Made by a program: the position numbers and the translations under genes. 64,000 nt of DNA from Heterotrichella gracilis (taxonomy: Eukaryota; Sar; Xanthophyceae; Tribonematales; Xanthonemataceae), in assembly GCA_032358255.1 (NCBI GenBank), contig JAULBX010003777.1, positions 1 through 64,000 on the forward strand, given 5' to 3'. Every line of letters begins with the position of its first letter. The first letter of the stretch is position 1. The notes below the pieces were generated by a model. It made no database searches. It was not told the origin of the DNA and saw only the letters and a program-made list of their open reading frames with translations. Shown here piece after piece: positions 1 through 10,587 of this stretch.

Positions 1-1531
1 CCAAATGACGGGGTAATGATGGCCAGTTTTGGAGATATTTACCGTACCTCATTCCAGGGTGGCTATGCAAATCATTGATCATGAGCTTGCGCGCTCTGCG
101 TGGTCTTTTTACTTCAATTTCAGCCTGGTCATCGTACACTTTTTAGTGGTCCCCTGTCCTTTTTTGTTTTGTTTGTATAAGTGGCGCCAGCACTGCCTTA
201 AATTGTGATGGGATGGATTGAGCTGACTGGCGTTTCAAGATGACATAGTCTCCACGTCCTAGCCTTTGAGTACACAGTTTTGCTGCCTTACCCTACTCAA
301 TTTGTCGTGAAAGATTGCTTATACACCTGATATTGTTGCAACTGCTTGCCAGCTTTTTTGCAACGGAAACTCCATTCAATGCATATCACAGCATCCATCA
401 TATCACCTGGCGTTATTTACTGTATTACAGAATCCATCAGACCAATGGCGTTATTGCAAGACAGAAAAATCCATCAATTAGGTCCGGGACGTGCCTCAAA
501 ACAGCAGCATGCAATCCCAGCTGCCTCTGCAGCAGCCTGTAACAATTACTTTTTGTTGCGACTCAGTGAGCCAAGCCAAGGTGTACCAGCGGCACTCAAG
601 GAATGCAGCTGTTGCCAGGCGCTGCTGTCATCATTTGCTACACTACCCGCCTGCTGGGCTTGCAATCGCAATCTGGCTGTACTAGAGCACCAGGTGGTCC
701 ACGACACCCCTGCCAAACACAATGTGATGTCAAAACTCAGTGTGAGGCCTTTCCATTCCCTCTGCGCCAATAGTGCTTTGCTGCACAACTGCGAGAGTCT
801 TTGAATTTATTAGCCACATAGGCAATGCCAGCACGATGGCCAGAAACATTGCTGACCTGGACGCGCGTAGGGCTACGTGTTGCCAAGCAAAGTTCAATAC
901 TTGCATGAGGGCCTGCCCGGTCTGGTCATGCCACGATGGTCAGAAACTTTGCTAACATTGTCAGCATGCACCATGGTTATCAGAACCATCACTTAGTGTA
1001 GAGTTGGGTCTGGTGCAATGCAATGCCGCCAACTTCACCTACATTGCATGCATATTGATTGTTGGTCATGCAAAGCACCAGGCAAGAGGCTGGATGCATC
1101 TGCCATACATGGCAGACCTAGGTGTCAGCGCAATCCGATATACAGCTTACAATGCCGCAAGGAAAGACAGTCCCAAGACATCACAGCTGGCTCTGGGATG
1201 TAAGCATTTTCAATGTGTCACATCTTGGAGGTTTTTAAAACGGACAAGGCGACGTGCATCAGAATGTTCCTGCAGCCAGTAATCTGCCATCACTACAATA
1301 TTATGCTTGCCATGGCGCCCGCACTTTTCCTCCCAGCCGCAGCTGGCAATACCATAACATTTAATGGCTGGCAGGTTCCGTCAGTCAGCAGCTTCTGCAT
1401 ATGGTCAAGTGCCACTCAGCAACTCCGTACATCCCCAACCGTACGGTCGAGCAAAAATCAAATCACGCACAAGTCCACTCTTGCCCTTCACCTCCTTCCA
1501 CCATTGATTTAGTCCTGCTAATCCAGACAGA
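1..1531. other. intergenic region, no gene recognised
   Basis: I see no ORF with recognisable family sequence, no tRNA and no splice-consistent gene model in this stretch. It holds weak internal repetition: a unit around 385-425 (catccatcat, ggcgttatt) recurs diverged at 430-475, and a 20-bp element (cgatgg-cagaaac-ttgct) occurs near 836 and 931. The WRAP73-like gene on the minus strand ends at 1532, so the last few hundred bases should hold its 3' UTR. Confidence 0.5.
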
Positions 1532-4245
1532 TTAGCTGCTGTCACGGCAGTAGCAGCAGCAAAACCCGTCGTGGCCCAGCAGCGCAAAGTAACCCCCTGT
1601 GGGGCACCATGCCACAGCGCTGGCCCTGAACTGGGGAATGGGCACGTGTACACAGGAGGCTCCCTCTGGGGTCCACAGGTATGCCCTGCCCCCACCCGTG
1701 CACACAGCCAGGCGCGTGCTGTGGGGGTCCCACTCCACCGCTGTGACGGGTTTGGCCTGGATGGAAACGGAGCAATGCAAACACGTAAGTAAATAATGGA
1801 AAATGTGAAAAAAATGGATGAATAAGGACATAGCCTGTTGGTTAGTGTACAAAAGGAAGGGCATTCCTCTGTCAGCATTTCCTAACCCACTGCCATGATG
1901 GATCTGGATGAGGAGAGCAAGAAACGGTACAGGCATGGCGCTGCCCAACATTCGCAGGGTTCCTCGGCCCAAACAGGCAACAAAAACACCCCAAGGGACC
2001 AATAAGGATTATATTGCATGGGCAGACAAAGCAACAGCAAGCCAGCAAATCCGACGCTCTCCCCTGGATTGAGTAACCCTCACACCTAAACCCTGAAGCC
2101 CATACCTGAATGAGGACAGCGCACAGCTCCACCCCTCATACCTTAAACCCTAAACCTTAAACCCTAAACGCACATACCTGGACGAGGACAGCGCACAGCT
2201 CCAACCCCCGTACCCTAAACCCTAACCCAAAACCCTGTACCCTAAAAGCCCATACCTGGATGAGGACAGCGCACAGCTCCACCCCTCGATGCACATCCCA
2301 CACCCACATGACACTGGGCCGCTTGTCATCCACGGTAGCTAGAAATGCGCCATCATGGCTCCAGGCAACAGTGCCAATCCCGCATTTGCTCCAAGGGGTG
2401 GAACCTGTGGCGCCCTTGTGGTGTGCGGGGAGGTCAACAGGCGGCTCGCAGATGACGAATTTGGAGCGCGGCGGCCTTGGCTTGGCGTCGGCGGCTTGCC
2501 TGCAATATGTTTAATTACACAAATACCTGCAGTCTGCATAATTTTAATATATTGAACACTCCTCATACATAATGTACTCTTGATTCCAGCAGTAAAGCCT
2601 ATCGGATTAACCTTTTTGTAATTACTATTGCATGCGTTCCAGCAGCAGCCAGAGTAAATGCCCTTTGTTTCGGTCCAGCTTGCAGATCCAGATCTGGTTG
2701 GTCTCACATCATCAAATTTTTGATGAATTTGAATGTAAAACGACATTGCCCATGTCGTGCGCATGCTTTTCATGACCAAGGAACAGGATTGGGTAAGTGC
2801 CTATTGCTCTCACCTGCATGTGGAAGGTGGCAGGTTGAGGGAGGGGTAAACACCTGGCTCCCTTGCTTGCTCCAGAACCTCCTTATATATGACCAGGTTG
2901 GGTCGTCCATCAGCCGCAGGGGGGTGGGGTAGGGCTGCCAGCGGGGTCCATGTCACTTGATTCAGCACATGGAGGTCCTGCATGAGAGTGGCGAGGAGCA
3001 TTAGCTAATGGTTCTCATGGGTTCATCAATACTAGGGAAATGCTGTTGTTTTATTAGTTTTATAAGTATCCTGAATGAGAAACCACTGGTCACGGTAAGT
3101 GGTAAAAGGATGATGGGGAAGCAAAGACACATGCAAGGTAGGTTACCAGATTGCTAGCAGGCATTCTGCATGGTGGTGATTGTGACACGACCAATGTAGA
3201 AAAGCAATAAGCTGCCATCGGGATTGTGACAGCTACTTGGGTCTCATGCACACCTTGTTGTAGCTCCCAATGGCCAGCAGCTGGCCCGTGGGTGACCACT
3301 TGACAGTCTTCACTGCCATTGCTTCTGCACCTCCACAGAACTCGCCCTCGCATGAGCCCTGTGGTGTGTTGATGAGCACCTTGTGGCTGGTAGCGTCCCA
3401 GGCAGCAATTGCGGTGCTGTCGGGGCTCCAGCATATGTCCTCGAGGTCGTCTGTTGCGGTGAAGAAACGGGACACGCACTCCCAGCTGTTGGTGTCGTAC
3501 ACTGCTATCAGGTCCCGCAGGGCTTCACGCTGCACAGGGGAGAGTGTATTCAGAGAGATGCAGCACATGCTGCAGGTTTTCACGCTGTACAGAGAGGGTG
3601 TGTTCAAAGATGTGGCACGGCTGGCATGTAAGCAGAGGTGAATCAGGTAGGCATGTAAAAATGCCTGGAACGCATGGCTAAGTCTACAGGGATGGTGCAG
3701 CTGTTCGACGCCTATGAGGTGGTTAGCAAGGAAGCAGGTATGCAAGGATGCCCTTGTACCTGATAAGCAGGCAGCAGGATGTAATGTACCTGAGCAACGG
3801 CAAGGTAGTCTGCATTCAGGCTGAAAGCCACTCCTCTGCTTTTGTGTTTTGGTCCTGGTAGATATGAGCAGCTACTTGTAGCCAGGTTGCATACTGTGAG
3901 TGCAAGGCCAAAGTCTGAAACCAGCACCACCTGGCTACCAGACGGGCACCAAACTGCGTGCTGCACCCCTGTTATGCTTTGCTGTATTGAGGCTGACCAG
4001 CTGCTGTGACTGATATTGAAGCACTGAAGCCTGTTGGACTGGGCACACAGGATGAGCTTGGAGTGGGGGCACCAAGCAATGTGTTGGACCTGCTCTGTAC
4101 AGGTGAACGTTTGTACAACTTGGAGGTCATTTGCTGTCCGAATGACAAGCCTGTTTCCTTCAACCGAGGCGATGTAGTGCCCATCGGGTGAAAACTTGAG
4201 AGATGAGATGGGTCCTGAGCAGGCACAGACCTGACTGAAGTCCAT
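1532..4245 (-). CDS. WRAP73: WRAP73/WDR8-like WD40-repeat protein
   Basis: Five exons on the minus strand: 4245..3790, 3529..3254, 2977..2814, 2499..2256 and 1756..1532. They keep phase and give 454 residues, close to the ~460 of animal WRAP73. The start MDFSQV, followed by KFSPDG, matches the family N terminus. KCGIGTVAWSHDG and VMWVWDV (exon 4), then AVEWDP, LAVCTGGG and YLWTPEG (exon 5) match the C-terminal WD blades. The family is a beta-propeller scaffold that works at centrosomes and spindle poles and partners SSX2IP/Msd1 in microtubule anchoring; that role is known from other organisms, not shown here. It is divergent from the ZUP1-like gene across ~555 bp. Odd features are multiplied donor copies after exon 4 and a duplicated acceptor before exon 2, both listed separately. 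Confidence 0.88.
2101..2290 (-). repeat. triplicated exon-4 end with telomere-type spacers
   Basis: Read on the minus strand, the last ~30 coding bases of WRAP73 exon 4 plus its donor (CAG|gtatg) occur three times. The genuine copy is at 2251-2290, and intronic copies lie at 2172-2210 and 2101-2140. The copies differ at a few positions. The spacers are mainly CCCTAAA-type repeats (plus strand). Each copy keeps a plausible GT donor. Confidence 0.9.
3522..3612 (-). repeat. duplicated acceptor region of WRAP73 exon 2
   Basis: The acceptor and first bases of exon 2 (plus-strand 3522-3557, ttcacgctgcacaggggaga) recur diverged at 3577-3612 (ttcacgctgtacagagaggg). The second copy lies in the upstream intron and also keeps a usable pyrimidine-rich AG. 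Confidence 0.7.
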
Positions 4246-4800
4246 TCAATCTTGTTATATGTTGGCGTCTGAATGCGCGCTTGAAAATTGTCAGAACGAT
4301 AGGGCAGACAGTCTAAATATATAAAAAAAAAGGTGTCTGTCTTTGCATGGTCTCTACGTAAAGCACGCCTGGCAAAACAACGAATGTGTCACCCACGGCA
4401 TGCAAAACCGCATGCGACCTGATGTCAGCTCGAGCTCGAGGACCCTTTTGTCTTGCAATGGGAGCCCATACGACTCGCTTGCTGCACCACGGTTTCAGCA
4501 ACATCACCAGGTTCAGTTAGAGTGACTCCTGGTTTGTGGCCTCCAATGCCCGCAGATGATGCATGCATATAAACCCAATTGGGGTCCCGTTCCGACGAAA
4601 TACAGTCAACCCGTAGAAAACCCACCTGGCTATCGATATTGCTTGCCAACCTTTGCATCCTCCTTATCACCGTTTAACCCGATTTGCTTTCTAAAGGCCG
4701 TGTAACTTGCAAAGTAAGGCCTTTCCTTGCAAGTTACACAGAGGCCTCACAGTTGCGTGTGAAACACATCAAAATAACGTATGCATGGTTGCAAGGAGCG
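4246..4800. promoter_or_regulatory. divergent intergenic region of WRAP73-like and ZUP1-like genes
   Basis: These 555 bp separate two start codons that face away from each other, so they should contain both promoters and 5' UTRs. A T/A-rich block at 4313-4332 (atatataaaaa on the plus strand) reads as a TATA-like element about 70 bp upstream of the WRAP73 ATG. A near-palindromic purine/pyrimidine stretch (agctcgagctcgag) lies at 4427-4440. No other element is recognisable. Confidence 0.4.
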
Positions 4801-7800
4801 ATGGATAGCCCTGAGCTGGAAATAGTGGACGAGAAGAGCCCCTGTCCTGTCTGCTCGCTGCTCGTCCCAACGTCTGAGATCCAGGCCCATTGCGATGCTC
4901 ACTTCGCTACTGAGGAGCTCTCTGAGCCTACATCAGAGGCAGCATACAGCTCTGGTGGAAGTAGTTGGGGAGACGATGGCCTGGTGGAGTTGATCACCTG
5001 CCCTTACGGGTGTGGTGTTCAAGTGCATGTGGACGACCTTGAATCGCACGAGCTGGCACACAGGTAAGCCACTGGCCTCAACGCAAAACAGGTCCATTCA
5101 CAGTTTGTTTTGCACAACTGGTGTGTACAGTCATGGCTCCATCTGCAAACCCAGGAAACAACACACACAGGCTTTGGTGAAGTAAGGGCTCAATCTAGTG
5201 CTGTGTTTTGGCACGCATTACCTACCAGCAGTGTGCTGGGTCACTCACTCGTGTTGACCATAAAACTAACTTGACTTTAAACAGGCTGAATCAAGAGGAG
5301 GCCTCCAGCAGCCGAACAATAAGCGACCAGCAGGAGAGGGAGGGCTTTGAGAAGCTGCAAGCAAAGTATGGCTTCTCAACAAAGGTGAGTAACTGCACGA
5401 CTCACTAGTGCACATCAACCCGAATGCATGGACAAAAAACTTGTGTGGCTGCTTGGGCATGGCCCCACAACTTATCACACAATACCGCACCATACCATGG
5501 CACAAAGCATCACACTCCATCTCAACACACCACACCATACTTCACGGCTCCCCACCCAATGACATCCGGTACCTTGCCTTGTGCAGAGGCCTGGCAGCTG
5601 CTTCCGGTGCGGCGGGGAGGGGCACTGGTCGACTGACTGCCCAAGTAACCCTCACCGCAAGAGGTAAGCCCGGCCAGCAAAACTAACCCCAGTGTAACGC
5701 ACTGCAATGTTGGGACACCCATACCACCACCAGCATTGCTCGCATGCGCGCCACCAAGAATAGGCGAAGCGAAGCCATACCTGGTGTCAGTCATTATCAA
5801 CCGTCAGTCACCCATCCCGTCACACACTTCCAAAGCTACTTCAACCATGTTTACAGACCCCATGCCATTGTCACAGGCCCAAGCCCACGCCACCGCTACC
5901 CTAGACTTTGATTCTAACTCTGAACCATTATGCCTATTCCTTTGTGTATGCGCATTACAGGGCCCAGGCGCGTACCATTGATCCCACGCCAGCTGCCATC
6001 ATATCCACTCAGCAGCCAGCAGGCCGCTACTCCATCCCCGAGGGTATTATCCCACTCCTGGCTGCCTGCCTGCGCAATGGACCACCGGGGTCAGCCGCAG
6101 TGCTGTCAGGTAAGCCCTTAGCTAGGGTTTTTGAGCTAGGGTTTTGGGCACGGGGCATCATCCCACTCCTGGCAGCCTGCGCAACGGGCGACCGGGATCA
6201 GCTATAGGAGGTACAAATGGGATTTGGGGGTATGGCTTTGGGAGAATTGCCACCGGAGCTTGGTGGAGTGCTGTCATGTTGACTCTTACCTGGGGATAGC
6301 TGCGGTACTAATCAGTGCACTTGTCACCATCTTTGCAAATCTAATCTATTGGAAATGATAGAATGGTCCCAAAATGTTTTTTCTTTGGTTGGTTGCTCAC
6401 CAACTGATCATAGTTTCTCCTACTTGCCCCAGGCCACGTGGAGCATTTCTGCTGTGGGCATGAGGATCGGGGGTGGGGTTGTGGCTACCGCAACATCCAG
6501 ATGATGGCCTCTCACCTCATCGCATGCAGGCCGGTGAGGACATCCCCAACTGATTTTGCGTATTTGTCTTCAGAAGGAAATCTACTGTCATGTAACTTAG
6601 TATCAATTTATCTTGGGGGTTCATGTTTGTCTTGTACCCATTCACTTCCTGCACTGGGATGGGGTAGGGGTTGGTGTGTGGCTCTTGCATTCAGTTGCAC
6701 CCCATCACATGCAGGAAAGCGGGACCATTACCTCTGCTGTTTATCATTAATATGTAATTTGTTTGCGCTGACGTCCTTGCCTGCCCCCCTGCCACAGGAT
6801 CTGCGCGAGGTGCTGTTTGGCGGGTTCGGGTGGGTGGCTGACATACCGGCGCTGCAGGCATGGGTGGAGTGTGCGTGGCGGGAGGGGTTTGATGCACAGG
6901 GGTGCGAACAGCTGGGGGGCGCTCTGCAGGTACGTGCCAAATGTTGTCGAAATTATATACAAGTAATGTGCCCTAGTGGTGGAATTGTGGCAAAGAACTT
7001 GGAGTCAGCTCGCATTTCACAGGTTTATCTTACTGCGCATTCGTCCAAATCACTGCTATTTGTCACATATTGCGGGGGCCCCGCCGGGGGGGTGGAGTGC
7101 GTGTAGCGGGAGGCGTTTGACGCACAGGGTTGCAGGGGGGAAACTGCAGGGTGCATGCGTAAATGCACTCTAGTGCAAATCATGGTGGCAGTTGTGGGAT
7201 AGGTCAGCAATGTGCACATTTGTATCTGGCAGGCATCGCTCGAGACACTACAAAGTCACTGTGCGATGATCCTCCGTTTCCTCTGCAGGCCGGGCGTAAG
7301 TGGGTAGGCACCACCGAGGCGGCAACGCTGCTGCGCCAGTTTGGAGCTAGGGCACAGATTGTGGACTTCACCGGGGGAGGAGGAGGGGCATCAGGTGGGG
7401 GGTGGGGAGGGGCACACGTGGGAGAAGCAGGGCGTCATGGGAGGAAGGGGGGGGCTTTTCAGGCTCATGGGGCAATTGTATAGTGCAGACCTAGTTGGTC
7501 TTGGGGCTATGGTGTGTTTCAGGCAAACAAACCGGATGTTCCATTAAGCACATGGGACTGAGCAATTTGTGCATGTGGCTGCGCATGCACCTTCAGGAAT
7601 CCAATTCTTGCCCACAGATTGCATTGACCACGCACATGTGGCTGCGCAGATGCCCATCCTGGCGTGGCATGCGATGGCTGCGGCGTGGCGCCAATCACCG
7701 GCCCCCGCTACAAGAGCACCACGCTTCCAGACTACGACCTGTGCGCCAGGTGTCACGCAGGCAGCCAGGCGCGCGCGGTTGGGCCCTTCCAGTGCATACA

Positions 7801-9595
7801 CCCCCCTGGGGGCCCACCCGGTGGGTGCCAGGGGGGCGCGTCACTTGGAGGCGAGGGGGCAGCAGTGTCAAATGGAGGGTTTTTTATGCAGGAGGGCGGA
7901 GGGGGTTCCCATGGGGGGCAAGGAGGTTCGTCCAATGGAGGGTCTGGGATGGGAGGAGGGGGTGACTCTCACGGGGGCCCTGGCAGGGGGGGAGGGGGCG
8001 GGAGACGAGGGGGGCGTGGGAGGGGCGGGCTGCGTGGAAGGGGGGGCGACCATCATCCACACGATCGGGGGAGGCAACACGCTGTGCTGGGGGAGTGGGT
8101 GTGGCGCTACTTCGCCGGCCAATCGCAGCCCTCCGTCCCTCCAGCGCCTGGCTCCCCCCCTGTGGTGACCCTCACTAATAAGGCCCCCTTGTATTTCCAG
8201 CACGAGGGCCACTCCCGCACCATCATCGGCATGGAGAGGCGCAAGGTGTGTGGTGGGGCGAGGGAAGGGGGGATCACTCGTAGGTGGCCAGGGGGACTAA
8301 AATGCAAATCTTAATGCAACAGGGAATATAACTTGTAATGCAACTTATGTTGCGTTGTAGTTCCCCGAGGTGGCGCTTGGGTAGGGAGTGGTTGTTACAT
8401 GCAGCCTCTCTACATAAAACAGTATCAGTACCCTAAACCCTATAACCCTACACCTACTCTGGGTTAGTAGTAGGCCAGGGGTTGCTGATGGCCTGCCGGC
8501 GATGCTGGAATGCAGGAGGGTGCTATGGTAGGATTCTGTGCTGGCAGGTGGCTACTGTGAATGATTACCCTGGCTGTGTTGGGCTCTGTGTTGATAGTGG
8601 CTGTTAGTCGACCTTTTAGCTGGGTGACTATTGGTAGATGAGGGGTAGACCCTCTTATCGACTGATGGTCACCCCAGCTCAATGTTCAACTACCAGCCAC
8701 AATAAATACAGAGCCCATTCCAGCCAAAATACTCCTTCACAGTAGCCATCGGATAGCACAGAATCCCTGCTATGGCACCTGGAATGACCCTTACCCTACA
8801 CAACCTGAGCCTGCAGTCGGAGGATGATGTGGCGCCCCGTTACACGCTGCTGGTGCTTCGACCCAAAAAGACTCAAAACCCTAAACCAAAAACCTTAAAA
8901 ATCACAGGTGAAAGGTGAGGTGGCGCCCACTACACCCTGCTGGTGCTTGGCCTAAACCCTATAAAACCCTAAACCAAAACCCTAAACCACAGGTGGAGGG
9001 TGAGGTGGCACCCCGCTACACCCTGCTGGTGCTTCCACTTCTAACCCTAATTCTGAACCTTAAACCGCAGGTGGAGTTGACCTGGAACCCCCCCTAAAAC
9101 CCTATTTCTGAACCCTAAACCGCAGGTGGAGGGTGAGGAGGCGCCCCGCTACACCCTGTTGGTGCTTGACCCTGGGATGCCATCAGCCTGCCTGGCACAG
9201 GCGCTGCGGGAGGGTGCCGGGTGGCAGCGCCTGGTGAAGCGGGGGCTGCACACGCTGACAAAGCCAGAGTACCAGGTGAGGGGCGTGGGGGGTAAGGAGT
9301 GGCGTAAAGACGGGATTTTTGTAGCGCAGGCCCCATACCCCTGCAGTAACGCCATTTAAACTGGGGGGGCAACGACCATTGCACTGGCTGCTACACCTAC
9401 TCCCAGTCGTTTTTCTTCTTTTTCTTTCCTGTCCACCCCATTATCAATTACCTATCCGTTGTGTTCCTTGTTGATTTTAGTGCTGTGCCTGACACCTGTG
9501 TGTGTGTGTGTCAGTTGATGTATGTGGAGGAGGGGGTGGCAGGGCAGGCGGAGAGGCAGGCGCTCAAGGTCATTGCGGCAGCAGAGCGATTCTAG
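4801..9595 (+). CDS. ZUP1: ZUP1/ZUFSP-like deubiquitinase with CCHC knuckle and inserted ZZ finger
   Basis: Ten phase-consistent exons (4801..5063, 5285..5384, 5587..5663, 5961..6109, 6433..6533, 6798..6929, 7289..7394, 7650..8245, 9126..9275, 9515..9595) encode 584 residues. The N terminus has two C2H2-type ubiquitin-binding-like fingers (CPVC...H...H and CPYGC...H...H). A CCHC knuckle follows (CFRCGGEGHWSTDC, exon 3). The C78-type peptidase domain shows all landmarks: EDRGWGCGYRN with the catalytic Cys (exon 5), EGFDAQG (exon 6), QIVDF (exon 7), HEGHSRTIIG with the catalytic His (exon 8) and LVLDPG with the Asp (exon 9). Between QIVDF and the His sits a ZZ-type finger (CDGCG, RYKS, DYDLCARC) plus a glycine-rich linker. 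Human ZUP1 cleaves K63-linked ubiquitin chains in genome maintenance, and that activity is inferred here. The start at 4801 is chosen for the acidic MDSPELEI; an upstream in-frame start at 4684 is possible. Confidence 0.88.
6043..6212 (+). repeat. intronic copy of ZUP1 exon 4 end
   Basis: The exon-4 stretch at 6046-6105 (attatcccactcctggctgc...) is repeated diverged at 6157-6207 (atcatcccactcctggcagc...), inside the following intron. The junction between copies is built of gctaggg/tttgagctaggg units resembling degraded TTTAGGG. Confidence 0.75.
6858..7165 (+). repeat. intronic copy of ZUP1 exon 6 end
   Basis: The exon-6 end with its donor (6860-6940, from ggtggagtgtgcgtggcggg) has a degenerate copy at about 7089-7165 (ggtggagtgcgtgtagcggg). 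The second copy carries small deletions, and similarity continues past the former splice junction. Confidence 0.75.
8812..9175 (+). repeat. ladder of copies of ZUP1 exon 9 start with CCCTAAA spacers
   Basis: The genuine exon 9 begins at 9126 (caggtggagggtgaggagg). Upstream intronic copies lie at about 8815-8860, 8906-8950, 8990-9035 and, shortened, 9069-9093. The spacers contain repeated cctaaac/ccctaaa. The later copies keep a cag|gtg acceptor-like junction. Spacing shrinks from about 90 to 55 bp toward the real exon. Confidence 0.9.
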
Positions 9596-9692
9596 CCACT
9601 GGGTCCTGATCCCAATGCCGCATCCCAGGCTGGAGCGCTGCTAACACCACGGCACATGTGGGCATCCTGTGCCATGAGGCGAAGCTGCTTGG

Positions 9693-9923
9693 GTGCTCCG
9701 TGGGGTGCCGCAATTCTGGTACTATAACTTTCTCGAGGCCACCGCGCGGCGCAAAATCCGCAAGCAGCGGAAGGAGGGGGAGCGACACAAGCGGCAAAAC
9801 GAGGCCATGGCCATGGCCCCCGCCGCATGCATGCGGCGGGGGCGACAGTCGGGGCACATGGGCAAGGGGAGGAAGGAGGGGGGCAAGGCGGGGCCCAAGG
9901 AGGGCATGAGGAGCAAGTATTGA
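9693..9923 (+). CDS. short basic ORF, unidentified (possible exon remnant)
   Basis: About 100 bp after the ZUP1-like stop lies an open stretch. Its middle (FWYYNFLEATARRKIRKQRK) is aromatic then strongly basic and looks like protein sequence, followed by a Lys/Gly/Arg-rich tail ending in SKY and a TGA. I do not recognise a family. It has no obvious own promoter or preceding exon. It may be a terminal exon of an unseen gene, a remnant, or chance. Confidence 0.25.
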   Translation: MLRGVPQFWYYNFLEATARRKIRKQRKEGERHKRQNEAMAMAPAACMRRGRQSGHMGKGRKEGGKAGPKEGMRSKY

Positions 9924-10587
9924 CCGGGTGCTGGGGGTTGTGGGGTGCTATTATGTTTACAGATTGTGTGAGAAACTGCCCTGACTTGTGTCACACAGTT
10001 AATAAGAAACTGCTGACCACGGTGACATGTGCGTATGGTATGTTGAGCTCCCAGGGGGCCAGGATGTTACCAGGCAATGTGCATCATGCTCGGTAATGAG
10101 TGGCCCATGTCCAGGAATAATGTGCATATGCAATACATATGTTTGGAAACGTTTCAGTTAGGTGCGACGCTCGAGTCAGACTGAAATGAAAGCAGGAGAA
10201 CGTCCCATAACTCCGGCTATATTTTGAGGCCCACAAAAGTCTGTAAAGGAGAGAAAAATGTGTGTGTTTGTCTTGTTGTTGCCTTCAGATGGTAACGCTT
10301 AGCACCCATCCAGCCTTACTCAAGGTATGGGCCAGTGTCATGTGGAGCATTGGTGGGTGAAACTGTGCATTCAACCCGGACACGCATGCATGGTGAGACG
10401 GACCCAGGGGCTACTATGGTTCTACAAAGAAAGGAATGCCAAGGGCTCTAATTAATAAGGCGGCATAGCACCTAATCATAGCCCCTATCGTGGGGTAATT
10501 AAGGAACCCCTCTCAGTGCTGAGTGGCGCATCATGTGCAGTGCTTTGGCATCATCACCAACAAACGTATTAACAGCCTGAATAAATC

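Noticed and set aside
8877-9121. Chromosome end or telomere
   Set aside because: The CCCTAAA runs are short, broken, in both orientations across the window, and embedded in a gene. They are interstitial.
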